From NCBI GenBank assembly GCA_900772475.1, contig CAAHEI010000066.1, forward strand, positions 1 to 13,121: 13,121 nucleotides of DNA, written 5' to 3'. Under the pieces are notes generated by a model. It was given only the letters and a program-made list of their open reading frames with translations. It had not been told where the DNA came from and did not search any database. Origin of the DNA: Clostridia bacterium (GTDB lineage: Bacteria; Bacillota; Clostridia; TANB77; CAG-465). How positions within the stretch are numbered: the first letter of the stretch is position 1; every line of letters starts with the position of its first letter. This document shows, piece after piece, positions 1 to 6,686 of the stretch. Made by a program: the position numbers and the translations under genes.

Positions 1-739
1 CATTTACATAATCATATAAAGAATTGTTTTTATTTCCTACAATATAACTCATTGCTTCGTCTTTTGATTTTTTATAAAGAGCTAAATATGAATACAGAAT
101 ATTATCTATCTTTTTAAAAAGAATATAGCAATTATTTTGTAGTGCTAATTCTCTTTGAGAATCTATCATTACTGAAATACTATTATAATTTACATAATCT
201 AATTTAACACTTTTTGATGTATCTAATAATATAACTAAATATCCTATCTTATAGTCATTAAATGATAAAGTGCTAGGAATTACCAAACAAAATTCTTTTT
301 TTAAAATATTATCTATATGTTTATCAGTTGTCTTATACTTTTCAACTAATCTAAATCTTTTTTGATATTTTTGTGTTAATGATGTAGATAATACCTTGAT
401 TACTGTTTTTATTAAATTATCTATCAAATCATTCAACTTTATGTTGTTATTTTTTATAAGTTCTATATCTGACTTTGTTATAGTAACATTTTTAGATATT
501 TTATTTTCTATTGTTTGAATTTTTCTTATTTCTAAAATAAGATCATTAACTATTTTACAAATCTCAGTTTTTCCTTTTACATCTTCAACATATAATTTTT
601 CATAAATACACGCATCTCTAACATATTCGGCGAGTTTACTTCCATAGCCATATTTAATTGCTTTCTCTGTTATAATCTCTCTTTCTTCTTCGTTTAACAT
701 AATATTAATTTTTTCACGCCTTGATTTTTTCTCTGTCAT
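1..739 (-). CDS. mobC: MobC-like relaxosome protein, 3' end outside the window
   Basis: Open frame from an ATG at 739 running off the window start, giving about 246 residues with no stop. The N-terminus is basic, followed by LNEEE, an AIKYGYGSKLAEYVRDA stretch and a Leu/Ile-rich helical region. This matches the ribbon-helix-helix plus helix layout of MobC-type mobilization proteins, which bind the origin of transfer and help the relaxase open and nick it. MobC proteins are usually about 110-130 residues, so this one carries a long C-terminal extension (from about residue 95) that I do not recognise. Its start overlaps the preceding gene by 26 bases and has only a weak purine-rich upstream stretch (GAAAGAAAG), suggesting translational coupling. 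A relaxase gene is expected next, beyond the window. The MobC assignment is by pattern only; a generic ribbon-helix-helix DNA-binding protein is the alternative. Confidence 0.65.
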   Translation of the reverse strand, partial: MTEKKSRREKINIMLNEEEREIITEKAIKYGYGSKLAEYVRDACIYEKLYVEDVKGKTEICKIVNDLILEIRKIQTIENKISKNVTITKSDIELIKNNNIKLNDLIDNLIKTVIKVLSTSLTQKYQKRFRLVEKYKTTDKHIDNILKKEFCLVIPSTLSFNDYKIGYLVILLDTSKSVKLDYVNYNSISVMIDSQRELALQNNCYILFKKIDNILYSYLALYKKSKDEAMSYIVGNKNNSLYDYVN

Positions 740-1265
740 AAGACTTTCTTTCAAGTTCTAATTTATAATCTTCTAATTCTTCTAAATATGCTAAACGAAA
801 ATATTTTTCATACAACCATTTAACACCATCACTTTTAATTATTACTTCATCATCAATAATTTCTTTATAATCTTTTCCTGTTCTTTTATTCATTCTACTA
901 ATTGCTGTATCAAGTGCAATTCTTGATTTGTTAAATAAAGCCATCAATGATTTTATACTCATATCATCATAGATTTTATTTTTATGAGGAAGATTGTTTT
1001 TTTCTTCTAATATCTTAACTAAATTTTCAAAAAATAAAATATCAAGATCTAAATAAAATTTATTCCTATTAAAATACACTTGTTTTAACCATTCTATTCC
1101 TTCATTTGATATATATGTAGTCTTTTGATTATTACTTGCATTTCTAACATACATCCAGTTCTCAAAAGGATGTCTTCTAACCATATTCTTAATTGCAATA
1201 TCCATTTCTTTTTCTGATACTTCTAACTGTTTCATTACTTGCCATTTATCAAAAAATAAATTTAT
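714..1265 (-). CDS. Hypothetical protein with two tandem HTH-like modules, possible ATA start
   Basis: Not recognised as a named family. It contains an internal duplication: an HTH-like piece ending S-x3-M-D-x-A-I-x2-M followed by YISNEGIEWLKQVYF, then after about 90 residues S-x3-L-D-x-A-I-x2-M followed by IIKSDGVKWLYEKYF. This suggests two copies of a small DNA-binding module. The start is unclear. The open frame extends to 1343, but that upstream part translates an AT dinucleotide run and the Shine-Dalgarno sequence itself. A strong GAAAGGAG at 1281-1274 sits eight bases before an in-frame ATA at 1265; the first in-frame ATG is at 1235 with no site. Repeat homology appears to extend upstream of that ATG, so I favour 1265. 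It is the first gene after the proposed origin of transfer and overlaps mobC, so a relaxosome accessory or regulatory role is plausible. Confidence 0.6.
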   Translation of the reverse strand: MNLFFDKWQVMKQLEVSEKEMDIAIKNMVRRHPFENWMYVRNASNNQKTTYISNEGIEWLKQVYFNRNKFYLDLDILFFENLVKILEEKNNLPHKNKIYDDMSIKSLMALFNKSRIALDTAISRMNKRTGKDYKEIIDDEVIIKSDGVKWLYEKYFRLAYLEELEDYKLELERKSYDREKIKA

Positions 1266-1273
1266 TTTAATCG

Positions 1274-1281
1274 CTCCTTTC
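1274..1281 (-). promoter_or_regulatory. Ribosome-binding site pointing to a non-ATG start
   Basis: GAAAGGAG on the minus strand is one of the best Shine-Dalgarno matches in the window. No ATG, GTG or TTG in the downstream gene's frame follows at usable distance. An in-frame ATA is at the ideal eight-base spacing and an in-frame ATT is only two bases away. The first in-frame ATG is more than 35 bases downstream. Confidence 0.6.
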
Positions 1282-1332
1282 TTATTTTTAGATTGTATCT
1301 TACAGACTATATATATATAAACTACCAAGCAT

Positions 1333-1346
1333 GGTGTTATCACACC
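1333..1346. repeat. Inverted repeat, 5-bp stem
   Basis: GGTGT at 1333-1337 and ACACC at 1342-1346 pair around a 4-base TATC centre. It is the first of the chain of inverted repeats forming the proposed oriT, and could equally be a repressor operator for the 209-codon frame's promoter region, which is AT-rich (TATATATATATA at about 1307-1319). Confidence 0.6.
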
Positions 1347-1356
1347 CTATTGCTTG

Positions 1357-1373
1357 TTAGGAGATACTCCTAA
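1357..1373. repeat. Inverted repeat, 7-bp stem with ATA loop
   Basis: TTAGGAG at 1357-1363 and CTCCTAA at 1367-1373 pair perfectly around ATA. It is the most compact hairpin in the intergenic region. No run of T follows on either strand, so it is not a standard terminator. It could be the relaxase-recognition hairpin of the proposed oriT. Confidence 0.75.
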
Positions 1374-1376
1374 GAC

Positions 1377-1404
1377 CTGCTAAAAGTCTCCGACAGTTTA
1401 GTAG
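1377..1404. repeat. Imperfect inverted repeat with 8-bp arms
   Basis: CTGCTAAA at 1377-1384 pairs with TTTAGTAG at 1397-1404 apart from one G-T position. Inside it, GTC and GAC (1386-1388 and 1392-1394) can extend the stem. The G-T pair is tolerated if the plus strand is the folded strand; on the minus strand it becomes an A-C mismatch. No T-run follows on the minus strand. Confidence 0.65.
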
Positions 1405-1419
1405 ATTTTTTAAAAAATC
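1404..1419. repeat. Perfect 16-bp A/T palindrome
   Basis: GATTTTTTAAAAAATC reads the same on both strands. It lies at the end of the proposed oriT nearest the upstream operon. It could be an easily melted segment, a binding site for a dimeric regulator, or a very weak terminator for the operon ending at 1444. Confidence 0.7.
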
Positions 1420-1443
1420 ATTTACAATATTTAAGTTTTATCA

Positions 1444-2349
1444 TTAGATTTCAATCTCCATTTCTTGTACTATTTTATTAGCCTGAGTTTCATTTTTCAC
1501 ATTATCTAAGTCTTCATATTGCTTTTTATATCCACTCAGTTTTTTTAAATCTTTACTTTCAATTAAATCAACTTGATTATCATTATTGTAAACAAATAAT
1601 TCATTAAACATAAAATCATAAAACTCTTTACCATACCAAAAATTGCAATCATCATAAGCAACTATATTATTAAATCTATCAATATGTAATGTAATATCAT
1701 CTACTTTATGATTATGAAGAATTTTATAAATTAAGTTTAATTCTTCTGATTTTTCATTAGTTAATTCTTTATCAAAAAAATAGTCTTCATATAAACAATC
1801 AAGTCTTCTTAAAATATAATCATCAGACAAATTAGTATTAAACCAATCAATTTCTTCTATATCATTTTCCCAATAATCATGTGCTAATTTAGTACCATAC
1901 TCAATAGTTGCCCCATCATTACTATTATAATGAAGTTCTACACAATAACCATTTTCTACAACACGAGCTACCGTATAAGACACTCCGTCTTTTATATCTT
2001 TTGTTGAAGTTAGTGTTTCTTCATAATCCTCAAAATAATCCTCTAATTCAGAAATATTACCACTTTCATAGTAATATTCTATTGAATCACTTGGAATCCT
2101 TTTTATATTTTCAAGTGTAATACTATTTCTATATTTATATATTATTAAAGTTAAATCTCTTGCTATTACATACGGATCTATATTTTTGTTTCTTACTGTC
2201 TTGCAATAATCAATCAAATCTATCATTTCATCATTAGAAATATTTTCATTAATATTAGATATTCCTAAATAATATAAAAAGTCTTCTAGCATTTCATTAG
2301 AAGTCAATTTATTTTTTATATTACTAAACACATTTAGACTTTCATTCAT
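1444..2349 (-). CDS. Hypothetical acidic protein with C-terminal acidic tag
   Basis: A 301-residue protein that I do not recognise. It has no signal peptide, membrane segment or obvious catalytic motif, and is strongly acidic (runs such as EYYYE, ELEDYFEDYEE, DDYILRRLDCLYEDYFFD). It ends with QEMEIEI, a member of the tail series seen on nine proteins here. Its start overlaps the ArdC stop by 8 bases, so the two are probably translationally coupled and the products may act together. It is the last gene before the proposed oriT. No gene follows within 170 bases, so its purine-rich 3' end does not serve as a downstream ribosome-binding site; this makes its tail an informative control. Acidic DNA-mimic antirestriction function is possible from composition and position but unproven. 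Confidence 0.8.
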   Translation of the reverse strand: MNESLNVFSNIKNKLTSNEMLEDFLYYLGISNINENISNDEMIDLIDYCKTVRNKNIDPYVIARDLTLIIYKYRNSITLENIKRIPSDSIEYYYESGNISELEDYFEDYEETLTSTKDIKDGVSYTVARVVENGYCVELHYNSNDGATIEYGTKLAHDYWENDIEEIDWFNTNLSDDYILRRLDCLYEDYFFDKELTNEKSEELNLIYKILHNHKVDDITLHIDRFNNIVAYDDCNFWYGKEFYDFMFNELFVYNNDNQVDLIESKDLKKLSGYKKQYEDLDNVKNETQANKIVQEMEIEI

Positions 2350-3298
2350 ATTCTAATTCCATCTCCTTATCCAAATCTTCATTTACTAATTCTTTGCTTT
2401 TATCTATTGAATTTTCTTCAAGATAACTAACAATTTTATCAGCATCAGATATTGCTTTTAGCAGTTCTGATGATTTATCTTTAATAATTTTTATCCAGTT
2501 TTGAATATAACCTTTATGTTCTTCTAAATGTTTTTTATCATACTCTAATCCAAATTTTTGAATTAAAAAAGAAGAACTTATTTCTGCTCTAAGTTCCTCT
2601 TTTGCATATTCTTCAGATCCAAACTTGTTTTTAATATCTCTATTAAGTCTTGATTCATGACCTGTTGAATGTGCTAATTCATGTAATTGAGTTGCATGGT
2701 ATGAATATTCATTTGTAAAAGATTTCTTATATGGAATTACAACTTTATCTTCTAAAGGACTATAATATGGATCACTACTATCTTCTATATACTTAACACC
2801 AATATTTTTAATTATATTATCAATAGTGTTAGATAATTTTACATCATTATATTCAATCATTTCTTTTTGTTTTGGAACGCCGTCTATCAAATCACAATTA
2901 AAAACTACCGTACATCTATCTATTATCCTAAATTCATCTTTCCTTTCAGGCTCATTTTTTATAATTTGTTCATAAGCATTAAATGAATATATTTTCTTTT
3001 CTTTCACATTATATTGCGTCCAATATTCTACCCAGACACCTTTTCCTTTGGCATCTTCTTTAAACTTCCATTTGTTCTTTTTTAGCTGGTCAAATGTACA
3101 CCAACGATTATCACTATAACCTCTTTTGACTGCAACATAAGACAATAATAAATTATTAATTCCTCTATAATTTCTATTAGACACAACATTACAAGGTGAT
3201 TTAATATTCCAAGTTTTATACCAAGGTATCTCTCCTTCTTCTAAACTATTTAAATACATATTAACAAGTTCTTCTCTAGCTTTATTGTATTTACTCAT
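2342..3298 (-). CDS. ardC: ArdC-like antirestriction protein (ssDNA-binding N-terminus plus metallopeptidase)
   Basis: A 318-residue protein with the ArdC layout. The N-terminal half (about 1-130) has the ArdC_N pattern: PWYKTW, NYRGINNLLL, WCTFDQLKK. The C-terminal half (about 150-290) carries the zincin signature HELAHSTGH (206-214) and a downstream EELRAE, typical of the MPTase-PolyVal peptidase family. ArdC proteins bind single-stranded DNA and protect incoming conjugated DNA from restriction; for the pSa plasmid, ArdC is known to travel into the recipient with the DNA. All zinc ligands look intact. The protein ends in KEMELEYE, a tail shared with its neighbours and not part of the usual ArdC fold. 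It overlaps the genes on both sides by 8 bases, and the tail codons of the gene before it include GGAATTAGAAT just ahead of its ATG. Confidence 0.92.
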   Translation of the reverse strand: MSKYNKAREELVNMYLNSLEEGEIPWYKTWNIKSPCNVVSNRNYRGINNLLLSYVAVKRGYSDNRWCTFDQLKKNKWKFKEDAKGKGVWVEYWTQYNVKEKKIYSFNAYEQIIKNEPERKDEFRIIDRCTVVFNCDLIDGVPKQKEMIEYNDVKLSNTIDNIIKNIGVKYIEDSSDPYYSPLEDKVVIPYKKSFTNEYSYHATQLHELAHSTGHESRLNRDIKNKFGSEEYAKEELRAEISSSFLIQKFGLEYDKKHLEEHKGYIQNWIKIIKDKSSELLKAISDADKIVSYLEENSIDKSKELVNEDLDKEMELEYE

Positions 3299-4178
3299 AT
3301 TCTAATTCCTTTTCTTCATTTTGTTTGTTTTGATGATATGTTTCAAATAAAGATTTATTGAACGAAAGAGAAATAATATCTTTTAGTGAAGAATTTTCTT
3401 TAATGGAATATAAATCTACATTATACTTTTCTAATAATTTTATAAAAACAAAAGAAGTTTCTAAATCTCTACACATCCTAGAAAAAGATGGTGTTATTAT
3501 TTGCTTTACATTGCCTTCCTTTATCCTTTCTAGCATCATTTTAAAGCATGGTCTATCAGGATCTACTCCACTAAATCCTTCATCCATATATACTTCTACC
3601 TGTTCTTCATTAATGTTATATTCACCTTTTAAATAACTCATACAATACTTTTTTTGTGATTCACATGAATAAGGATTATCCTTACTCATTCCTATTCTGC
3701 AATAAATTATGAACTTTTTATTTGTTTCATTTTCTTTTTCTAATTGCTCCAAAACATTATCTATTGCATCCGTGATATTAGCAAAGTCAAGTATTACATC
3801 ACTATATTCAATTTCTCCAGTATTGTTAATATACTCTAGTTCTAACCAATTATTATTAATTATTTCTAATTCATAATTTTTGTCTTTATCTTCTAATATT
3901 CTTTTTAAATGCTCATCATCTGTTATATAATGACCTAATCTTTTTAAAAATTCCCCACTATTATTTTTATCTTTAACTGTTTCTATAATGTCATCTTTAC
4001 CATAAATATTTCCGTAAGCATCTATAAATACTCTTTTAGCTATTAGATTACAATTTACAATTCCATTAGCATAAATATTATATATTCCTTTATTACATTC
4101 TATTGTAGCGACTTTACCACCATGCCAAATTGAATTATTATAATTTTTCAAATTTTCAGCTAATTTGGTTACTCTCAT
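3291..4178 (-). CDS. Serine-recombinase-like protein lacking the catalytic serine, with novel N-terminal domain
   Basis: A 295-residue protein. Residues about 155-265 clearly follow the resolvase catalytic fold: IIYCRIG (157-163), SCESQKKYC, DEGFSG (199-204), RPCF, and SRMCRD (233-238). Two key residues are gone: the nucleophilic Ser of the YxRVS motif is Gly163, and the Asp of the usual LDR-x-x-R motif is Ser233, while the arginines (161, 234, 237) remain. It also lacks the C-terminal DNA-binding domain of true recombinases. It should therefore not cut DNA; a binding, dimerising or decoy role is more likely. Residues 1-150 form a separate domain I cannot place (GGKVATIECNKGIYNIYANG). It ends with EKELEYE, the shared tail. 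GAGAGGAG sits six bases before the ATG; the stop overlaps ArdC by 8 bases. Confidence 0.85.
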   Translation of the reverse strand: MRVTKLAENLKNYNNSIWHGGKVATIECNKGIYNIYANGIVNCNLIAKRVFIDAYGNIYGKDDIIETVKDKNNSGEFLKRLGHYITDDEHLKRILEDKDKNYELEIINNNWLELEYINNTGEIEYSDVILDFANITDAIDNVLEQLEKENETNKKFIIYCRIGMSKDNPYSCESQKKYCMSYLKGEYNINEEQVEVYMDEGFSGVDPDRPCFKMMLERIKEGNVKQIITPSFSRMCRDLETSFVFIKLLEKYNVDLYSIKENSSLKDIISLSFNKSLFETYHQNKQNEEKELEYE

Positions 4179-4190
4179 ATAATCTCCTCT

Positions 4191-5579
4191 CTAATACATA
4201 TCATCAGTTATATCTTTTTCATCACAAGAATTATTTAAAAATTCTTTATCATAAATTTCGTTTATTTCATTTAATAATAACCCTTGAATTTTTGATAATT
4301 CTTCTTTACTAAGTACATTATATATATTTTCTTTGCTTACATCTTTTTCATCAACTATATAACCTAAAACAGCAAATCCATGCAATCTATTATCATATTT
4401 AAGATCACACACTACATCTTTTCCATTGATTATATATTTGAATGTCCTTTCAATATTTATTTCATTACTTGCCGTTGAATATTCAAACTCATATATAATA
4501 TTTGGCGATACATCAACATAATTAATTTTATTATCAAAACTAGAATAATGAATATCTAAATAATCTGATATACCCAAAGCTTCTACTTCTTTTTGTACAT
4601 CAGCCATTTTATTCGTTAATTCATTTTCATCCATATCAAAATAATTAAGTAAATCATCAGCATAAAACCTAACTCCCACATCAAGATCAATAGAAATAAC
4701 ATAATCTATAAAACTTCTTAATTCATTAGATATACTTGTAATATCTATTTTGTCATGAAAATTAGATAATAAAATTTCATCTTTAATTTCGTCCTTTGAT
4801 AAGTCTTTTTTATTATTTATAATAGCATAACCATCAAATAACAATTTAGATTCTTTGTTTCTTATCTTGTAATGCACGGATAAATCATTAGAAGATTTAT
4901 TTTGCCAAGAACTTTCTATATCTATAATATAATCATTTAATAAGTGCTGTTGTTCCATTATAATTTCATTTAATAACTCAGTAAATTCTCCTACCTTTTT
5001 AGTAGAACAACTTCTTGTCTTAGATAAAAAATCACTTGTTTTAGTTCTCAATTCTAAATACTTTTTATTAAATGAATCTTTATTTGTTTCAAAACCATCT
5101 ATCAATTTTAATAAACTATTTTCTTCATTTGCTTCATCTAGCATTAAACCTTTCCATGTACCTTTTGTATGATTTATACCGTTTAAATATTTAATGCCTG
5201 TACCTCCAGATGCTTTCCATTCTATTAAGTTCTTAGTATAATCATCTATTAAATAATCTGTACTTGATATTCCATCTTTTATATAACCTGACTTATTATC
5301 ACCATATTTAACAAAGATTCTTTTTTCTTTTACAAGATCAGGTAAGTATTTATCTAACCATTGATTTTTTTCATTTAAAGCATATTTACTGTCATTTAAA
5401 AAGGAAGAAAGAATATAAATATCTTCTCCCTTCCATATCATTTCTTTAATATCATCTATTAATTTTTGATTAGGTTCTAAGTTATAATAATAACCTTGCT
5501 CATATAATTCATCTGCCTTTGATACTTCTTTCCACCTAGCTAAAGTTCCATCCATATCAATAAAAATTCTTCTATTCAT
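4191..5579 (-). CDS. HAD-family 5'-nucleotidase-like protein fused to a large unknown domain
   Basis: A 462-residue protein. The first about 145 residues have HAD-phosphatase motifs: FIDMDGT (6-12; Asp8 nucleophile, Asp10 acid/base), YILSSF (55-60; motif II Ser), a Lys-containing stretch near 92-97, and YLIDDYTKNL (109-118; motif III/IV Asp). This matches the 5'(3')-deoxyribonucleotidase (NT5C-like) subgroup found on phages and conjugative elements, which dephosphorylates nucleoside monophosphates. The remaining about 310 residues are acidic, contain no motif I know, and make the protein more than twice the usual length. It ends in EKDITDDMY; the PcfJ-like protein at 9515 ends almost identically in both protein and DNA. 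The ATG follows the upstream stop immediately (TAAATG) and has AAGGA seven bases before it. The substrate is inferred from the family only. Confidence 0.82.
   Translation of the reverse strand: MNRRIFIDMDGTLARWKEVSKADELYEQGYYYNLEPNQKLIDDIKEMIWKGEDIYILSSFLNDSKYALNEKNQWLDKYLPDLVKEKRIFVKYGDNKSGYIKDGISSTDYLIDDYTKNLIEWKASGGTGIKYLNGINHTKGTWKGLMLDEANEENSLLKLIDGFETNKDSFNKKYLELRTKTSDFLSKTRSCSTKKVGEFTELLNEIIMEQQHLLNDYIIDIESSWQNKSSNDLSVHYKIRNKESKLLFDGYAIINNKKDLSKDEIKDEILLSNFHDKIDITSISNELRSFIDYVISIDLDVGVRFYADDLLNYFDMDENELTNKMADVQKEVEALGISDYLDIHYSSFDNKINYVDVSPNIIYEFEYSTASNEINIERTFKYIINGKDVVCDLKYDNRLHGFAVLGYIVDEKDVSKENIYNVLSKEELSKIQGLLLNEINEIYDKEFLNNSCDEKDITDDMY
4195..4214 (-). repeat. 20-bp near-identical 3'-end repeat, copy 1
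   Basis: The last codons of the HAD protein (encoding DITDDMY). The plus-strand bases match those at 9519-9538 at 19 of 20 positions. The host proteins are otherwise unrelated, so shared DNA here suggests a copied C-terminal tag rather than convergence. Confidence 0.8.
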
Positions 5580-5774
5580 TTATTGTTCCTTAATTTTTCC
5601 ATCTAATTCTTGTTGAAGCTGATAAATCTTTTCTTGCTGTTTTTGATAATCATATAGAACTTTTAGCTGTTTATCCATATCGTTAATTACATCATTTATT
5701 TTATCTCTTTTTTCTATTTCTCTTGATTTTAAACTTTCTAATTTATTTATTTTTGCTTGTAATTGTTTATTCAT
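5580..5774 (-). CDS. Small coiled-coil protein
   Basis: A 64-residue, highly charged protein rich in Lys, Glu and Gln with heptad-like hydrophobics (INKLESLK, INDVINDMDKQLKVLYDYQ, IYQLQQELD). It is probably a continuous coiled coil. It resembles in style the small coiled-coil proteins common on Firmicutes conjugative elements (DUF4315-type), but I see no diagnostic match. Unlike its neighbours it does not carry the acidic tail; it ends KIKEQ. The start ATG and the AAAAGGAG site lie inside the exact 43-bp repeat also found before the XRE gene. A structural or adaptor role in a conjugation complex is possible but not shown. Confidence 0.72.
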   Translation of the reverse strand: MNKQLQAKINKLESLKSREIEKRDKINDVINDMDKQLKVLYDYQKQQEKIYQLQQELDGKIKEQ

Positions 5775-5812
5775 TTTTTCTCCTTTTCTTTTTAATAATC
5801 TAACTCTATTTC
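5770..5812 (-). repeat. 43-bp exact direct repeat, copy 1 (tail codons + RBS + start)
   Basis: Identical over 43 bases to 8401-8443 and in the same orientation. On the minus strand it encodes the last residues EIELDY and stop of one gene, the spacer with AAAAGGAG, and the ATG of the next gene. The genes on either side differ between copies (acidic protein then coiled-coil protein here; degenerate resolvase then XRE regulator there). Confidence 0.95.
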
Positions 5813-6295
5813 CTCCTCATTTTCTTCAATTACATTATCTTTTGGTTGAAGCATTTCAGCATGAAGTTGCTTATTATCTCTATTACTTATAAATAAATCT
5901 AAAATATCTTGATTTAAGAAATTAAATTCTTTCTTTGAATTGTTTTCTTTATCTTCTATTGCGTCATAGGTAAGTGTTAATGAAAGTCTTTCGTTCGTTC
6001 TCAAATCATTAGGTTTTATATTCATATCTAAACAAAGAAGTGCTTGATAAAAATATTTTGGATCTTGCGTTTTTAATCTTTTTAATTGATCGTATGCTAT
6101 ATTTAAAAATTCATTTTGCATTGCAACATCTATAAATTGTTCTTTTACCAAGCCTAATATTTTATCATAATGTGCAGCTGGTACTAATGTCGGACTGTTT
6201 GTTTCTGGATTAATATATTCATAAGTCATATCACTTATTGCCTTTGACATTTCCTTCTGTTTCATTTTACAAAAGACATCATATTGTTTTTCCAA
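5792..6295 (-). CDS. Hypothetical protein with C-terminal acidic tag, TTG start
   Basis: A 167-residue soluble protein that I do not recognise. It is mostly helical-looking (KMKQKEMSKAISDMTYEY, ILGLVKEQFIDVAMQNEFLNIAYDQLKRL) with a conserved-looking centre PKYFYQALLCLDMNIKP. The start is a TTG at 6295; the GGAG located in the last codons of the preceding gene lies ten bases upstream, so the two are coupled. It ends with NEEEIELDY. That tail is encoded by the 43-bp repeat, and the next gene has its own separate ribosome-binding site in the spacer. No membrane segment or enzyme motif is visible, and I assign no function. Confidence 0.75.
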   Translation of the reverse strand: MEKQYDVFCKMKQKEMSKAISDMTYEYINPETNSPTLVPAAHYDKILGLVKEQFIDVAMQNEFLNIAYDQLKRLKTQDPKYFYQALLCLDMNIKPNDLRTNERLSLTLTYDAIEDKENNSKKEFNFLNQDILDLFISNRDNKQLHAEMLQPKDNVIEENEEEIELDY

Positions 6296-6296
6296 A

Positions 6297-6686
6297 TTAT
6301 ATCATCTCCATTTCTTCATTTAATTCGTTTTCTAAATCTTTATCAGCTTCTATTTCTCTATCCTCCATGTGAACTTCACAAAAATTTATAAAATCAGTTT
6401 CTAAATCACGAACTGTTTTACCAGAACTATATTCGGACTTAATGTCTCCACATTCAATAGAATTTTTATTTGTTATTGGATCATATTCAATAACAATTTT
6501 TATTTTTTTAGTTATTTTTTTACTGTTATAATTTACTATCTCTCTACTATAATTAACTGGATCTAAGTAAATATCACCGCTATTAATTTTATCTTCAACT
6601 TCTAAACTAGCTTCTTCAAAACTTTCGCCTTTTCCCCTTAAAACTCTTTCATCATATTCTTTAATTAACAAATCATATTCTTTCAT
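6297..6686 (-). CDS. Hypothetical acidic protein with C-terminal acidic tag
   Basis: A 129-residue protein not recognised. The middle (about 55-100) alternates charged and hydrophobic residues (KKIKIVIEYDP, IECGDIKSEYSSG) and looks like a small beta-rich fold followed by a helix (VRDLETDFINFCEVH). The C-terminus is very acidic and ends NEEMEMI. The codons for this tail contain GGAG, which serves as ribosome-binding site for the TTG-started gene that follows. Its ATG directly follows the upstream stop (TAAATG), and the upstream gene's tail codons likewise supply GGAG. The tight packing suggests these three neighbouring proteins are made together. Confidence 0.75.
   Translation of the reverse strand: MKEYDLLIKEYDERVLRGKGESFEEASLEVEDKINSGDIYLDPVNYSREIVNYNSKKITKKIKIVIEYDPITNKNSIECGDIKSEYSSGKTVRDLETDFINFCEVHMEDREIEADKDLENELNEEMEMI

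Larger units (their letters stand above)
1333..1419. other. Candidate origin of transfer (oriT)
   Basis: This is the only substantial intergenic stretch in the window. Bases 1331-1400 contain 29 G/C out of 70 (about 41 percent), well above the flanks. It holds four back-to-back inverted repeats: GGTGT-TATC-ACACC, a 7-bp stem with a 3-base loop (1357-1373), an 8-bp stem allowing one G-T pair (1377-1404), and a perfect 16-bp A/T palindrome (1404-1419). None is followed by a U-tract on either strand, arguing against intrinsic terminators. It lies immediately before a MobC-type operon, the usual place for oriT. CCTG-C at 1376-1380, just after the 1357-1373 stem, loosely resembles the IncP-type nic core, but this match is short and weak. 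Alternatives are an operator cluster for the operon below or a recombination site. Confidence 0.5.

Noticed and set aside
1300..1325. Promoter for the operon that begins after the oriT
   Set aside because: TTGGTA with TAAGAT or TACAAT downstream has poor spacing (about 20 or 25 bases), and the AT dinucleotide run makes chance -10 matches likely. A promoter is expected here but I cannot place it.
1357..1419. Intrinsic terminators for the operon ending at 1444
   Set aside because: The stems are not followed by T-runs on the minus strand, and the A/T palindrome has no G/C-rich stem. The cluster fits an oriT or operator region better.
1908..2120. Plus-strand open frame of 70 codons
   Set aside because: It lies entirely inside the 301-residue minus-strand gene; composition (His/Tyr/Leu-rich) is what the complement of an Asp/Glu/Asn-rich gene gives, and there is no ribosome-binding site.
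3358..3636. Plus-strand open frame of 92 codons
   Set aside because: Antisense to the recombinase-like gene, whose motifs are clear on the minus strand. No recognisable protein and no ribosome-binding site.
3291..4178. Active site-specific recombinase of the element
   Set aside because: The catalytic Ser and the Asp of the DRxxR motif are replaced, and there is no DNA-binding C-terminal domain.
4130..4312. Plus-strand open frame of 60 codons
   Set aside because: Antisense across the junction of two well-supported minus-strand genes; hydrophobic low-complexity translation typical of AT-rich antisense.
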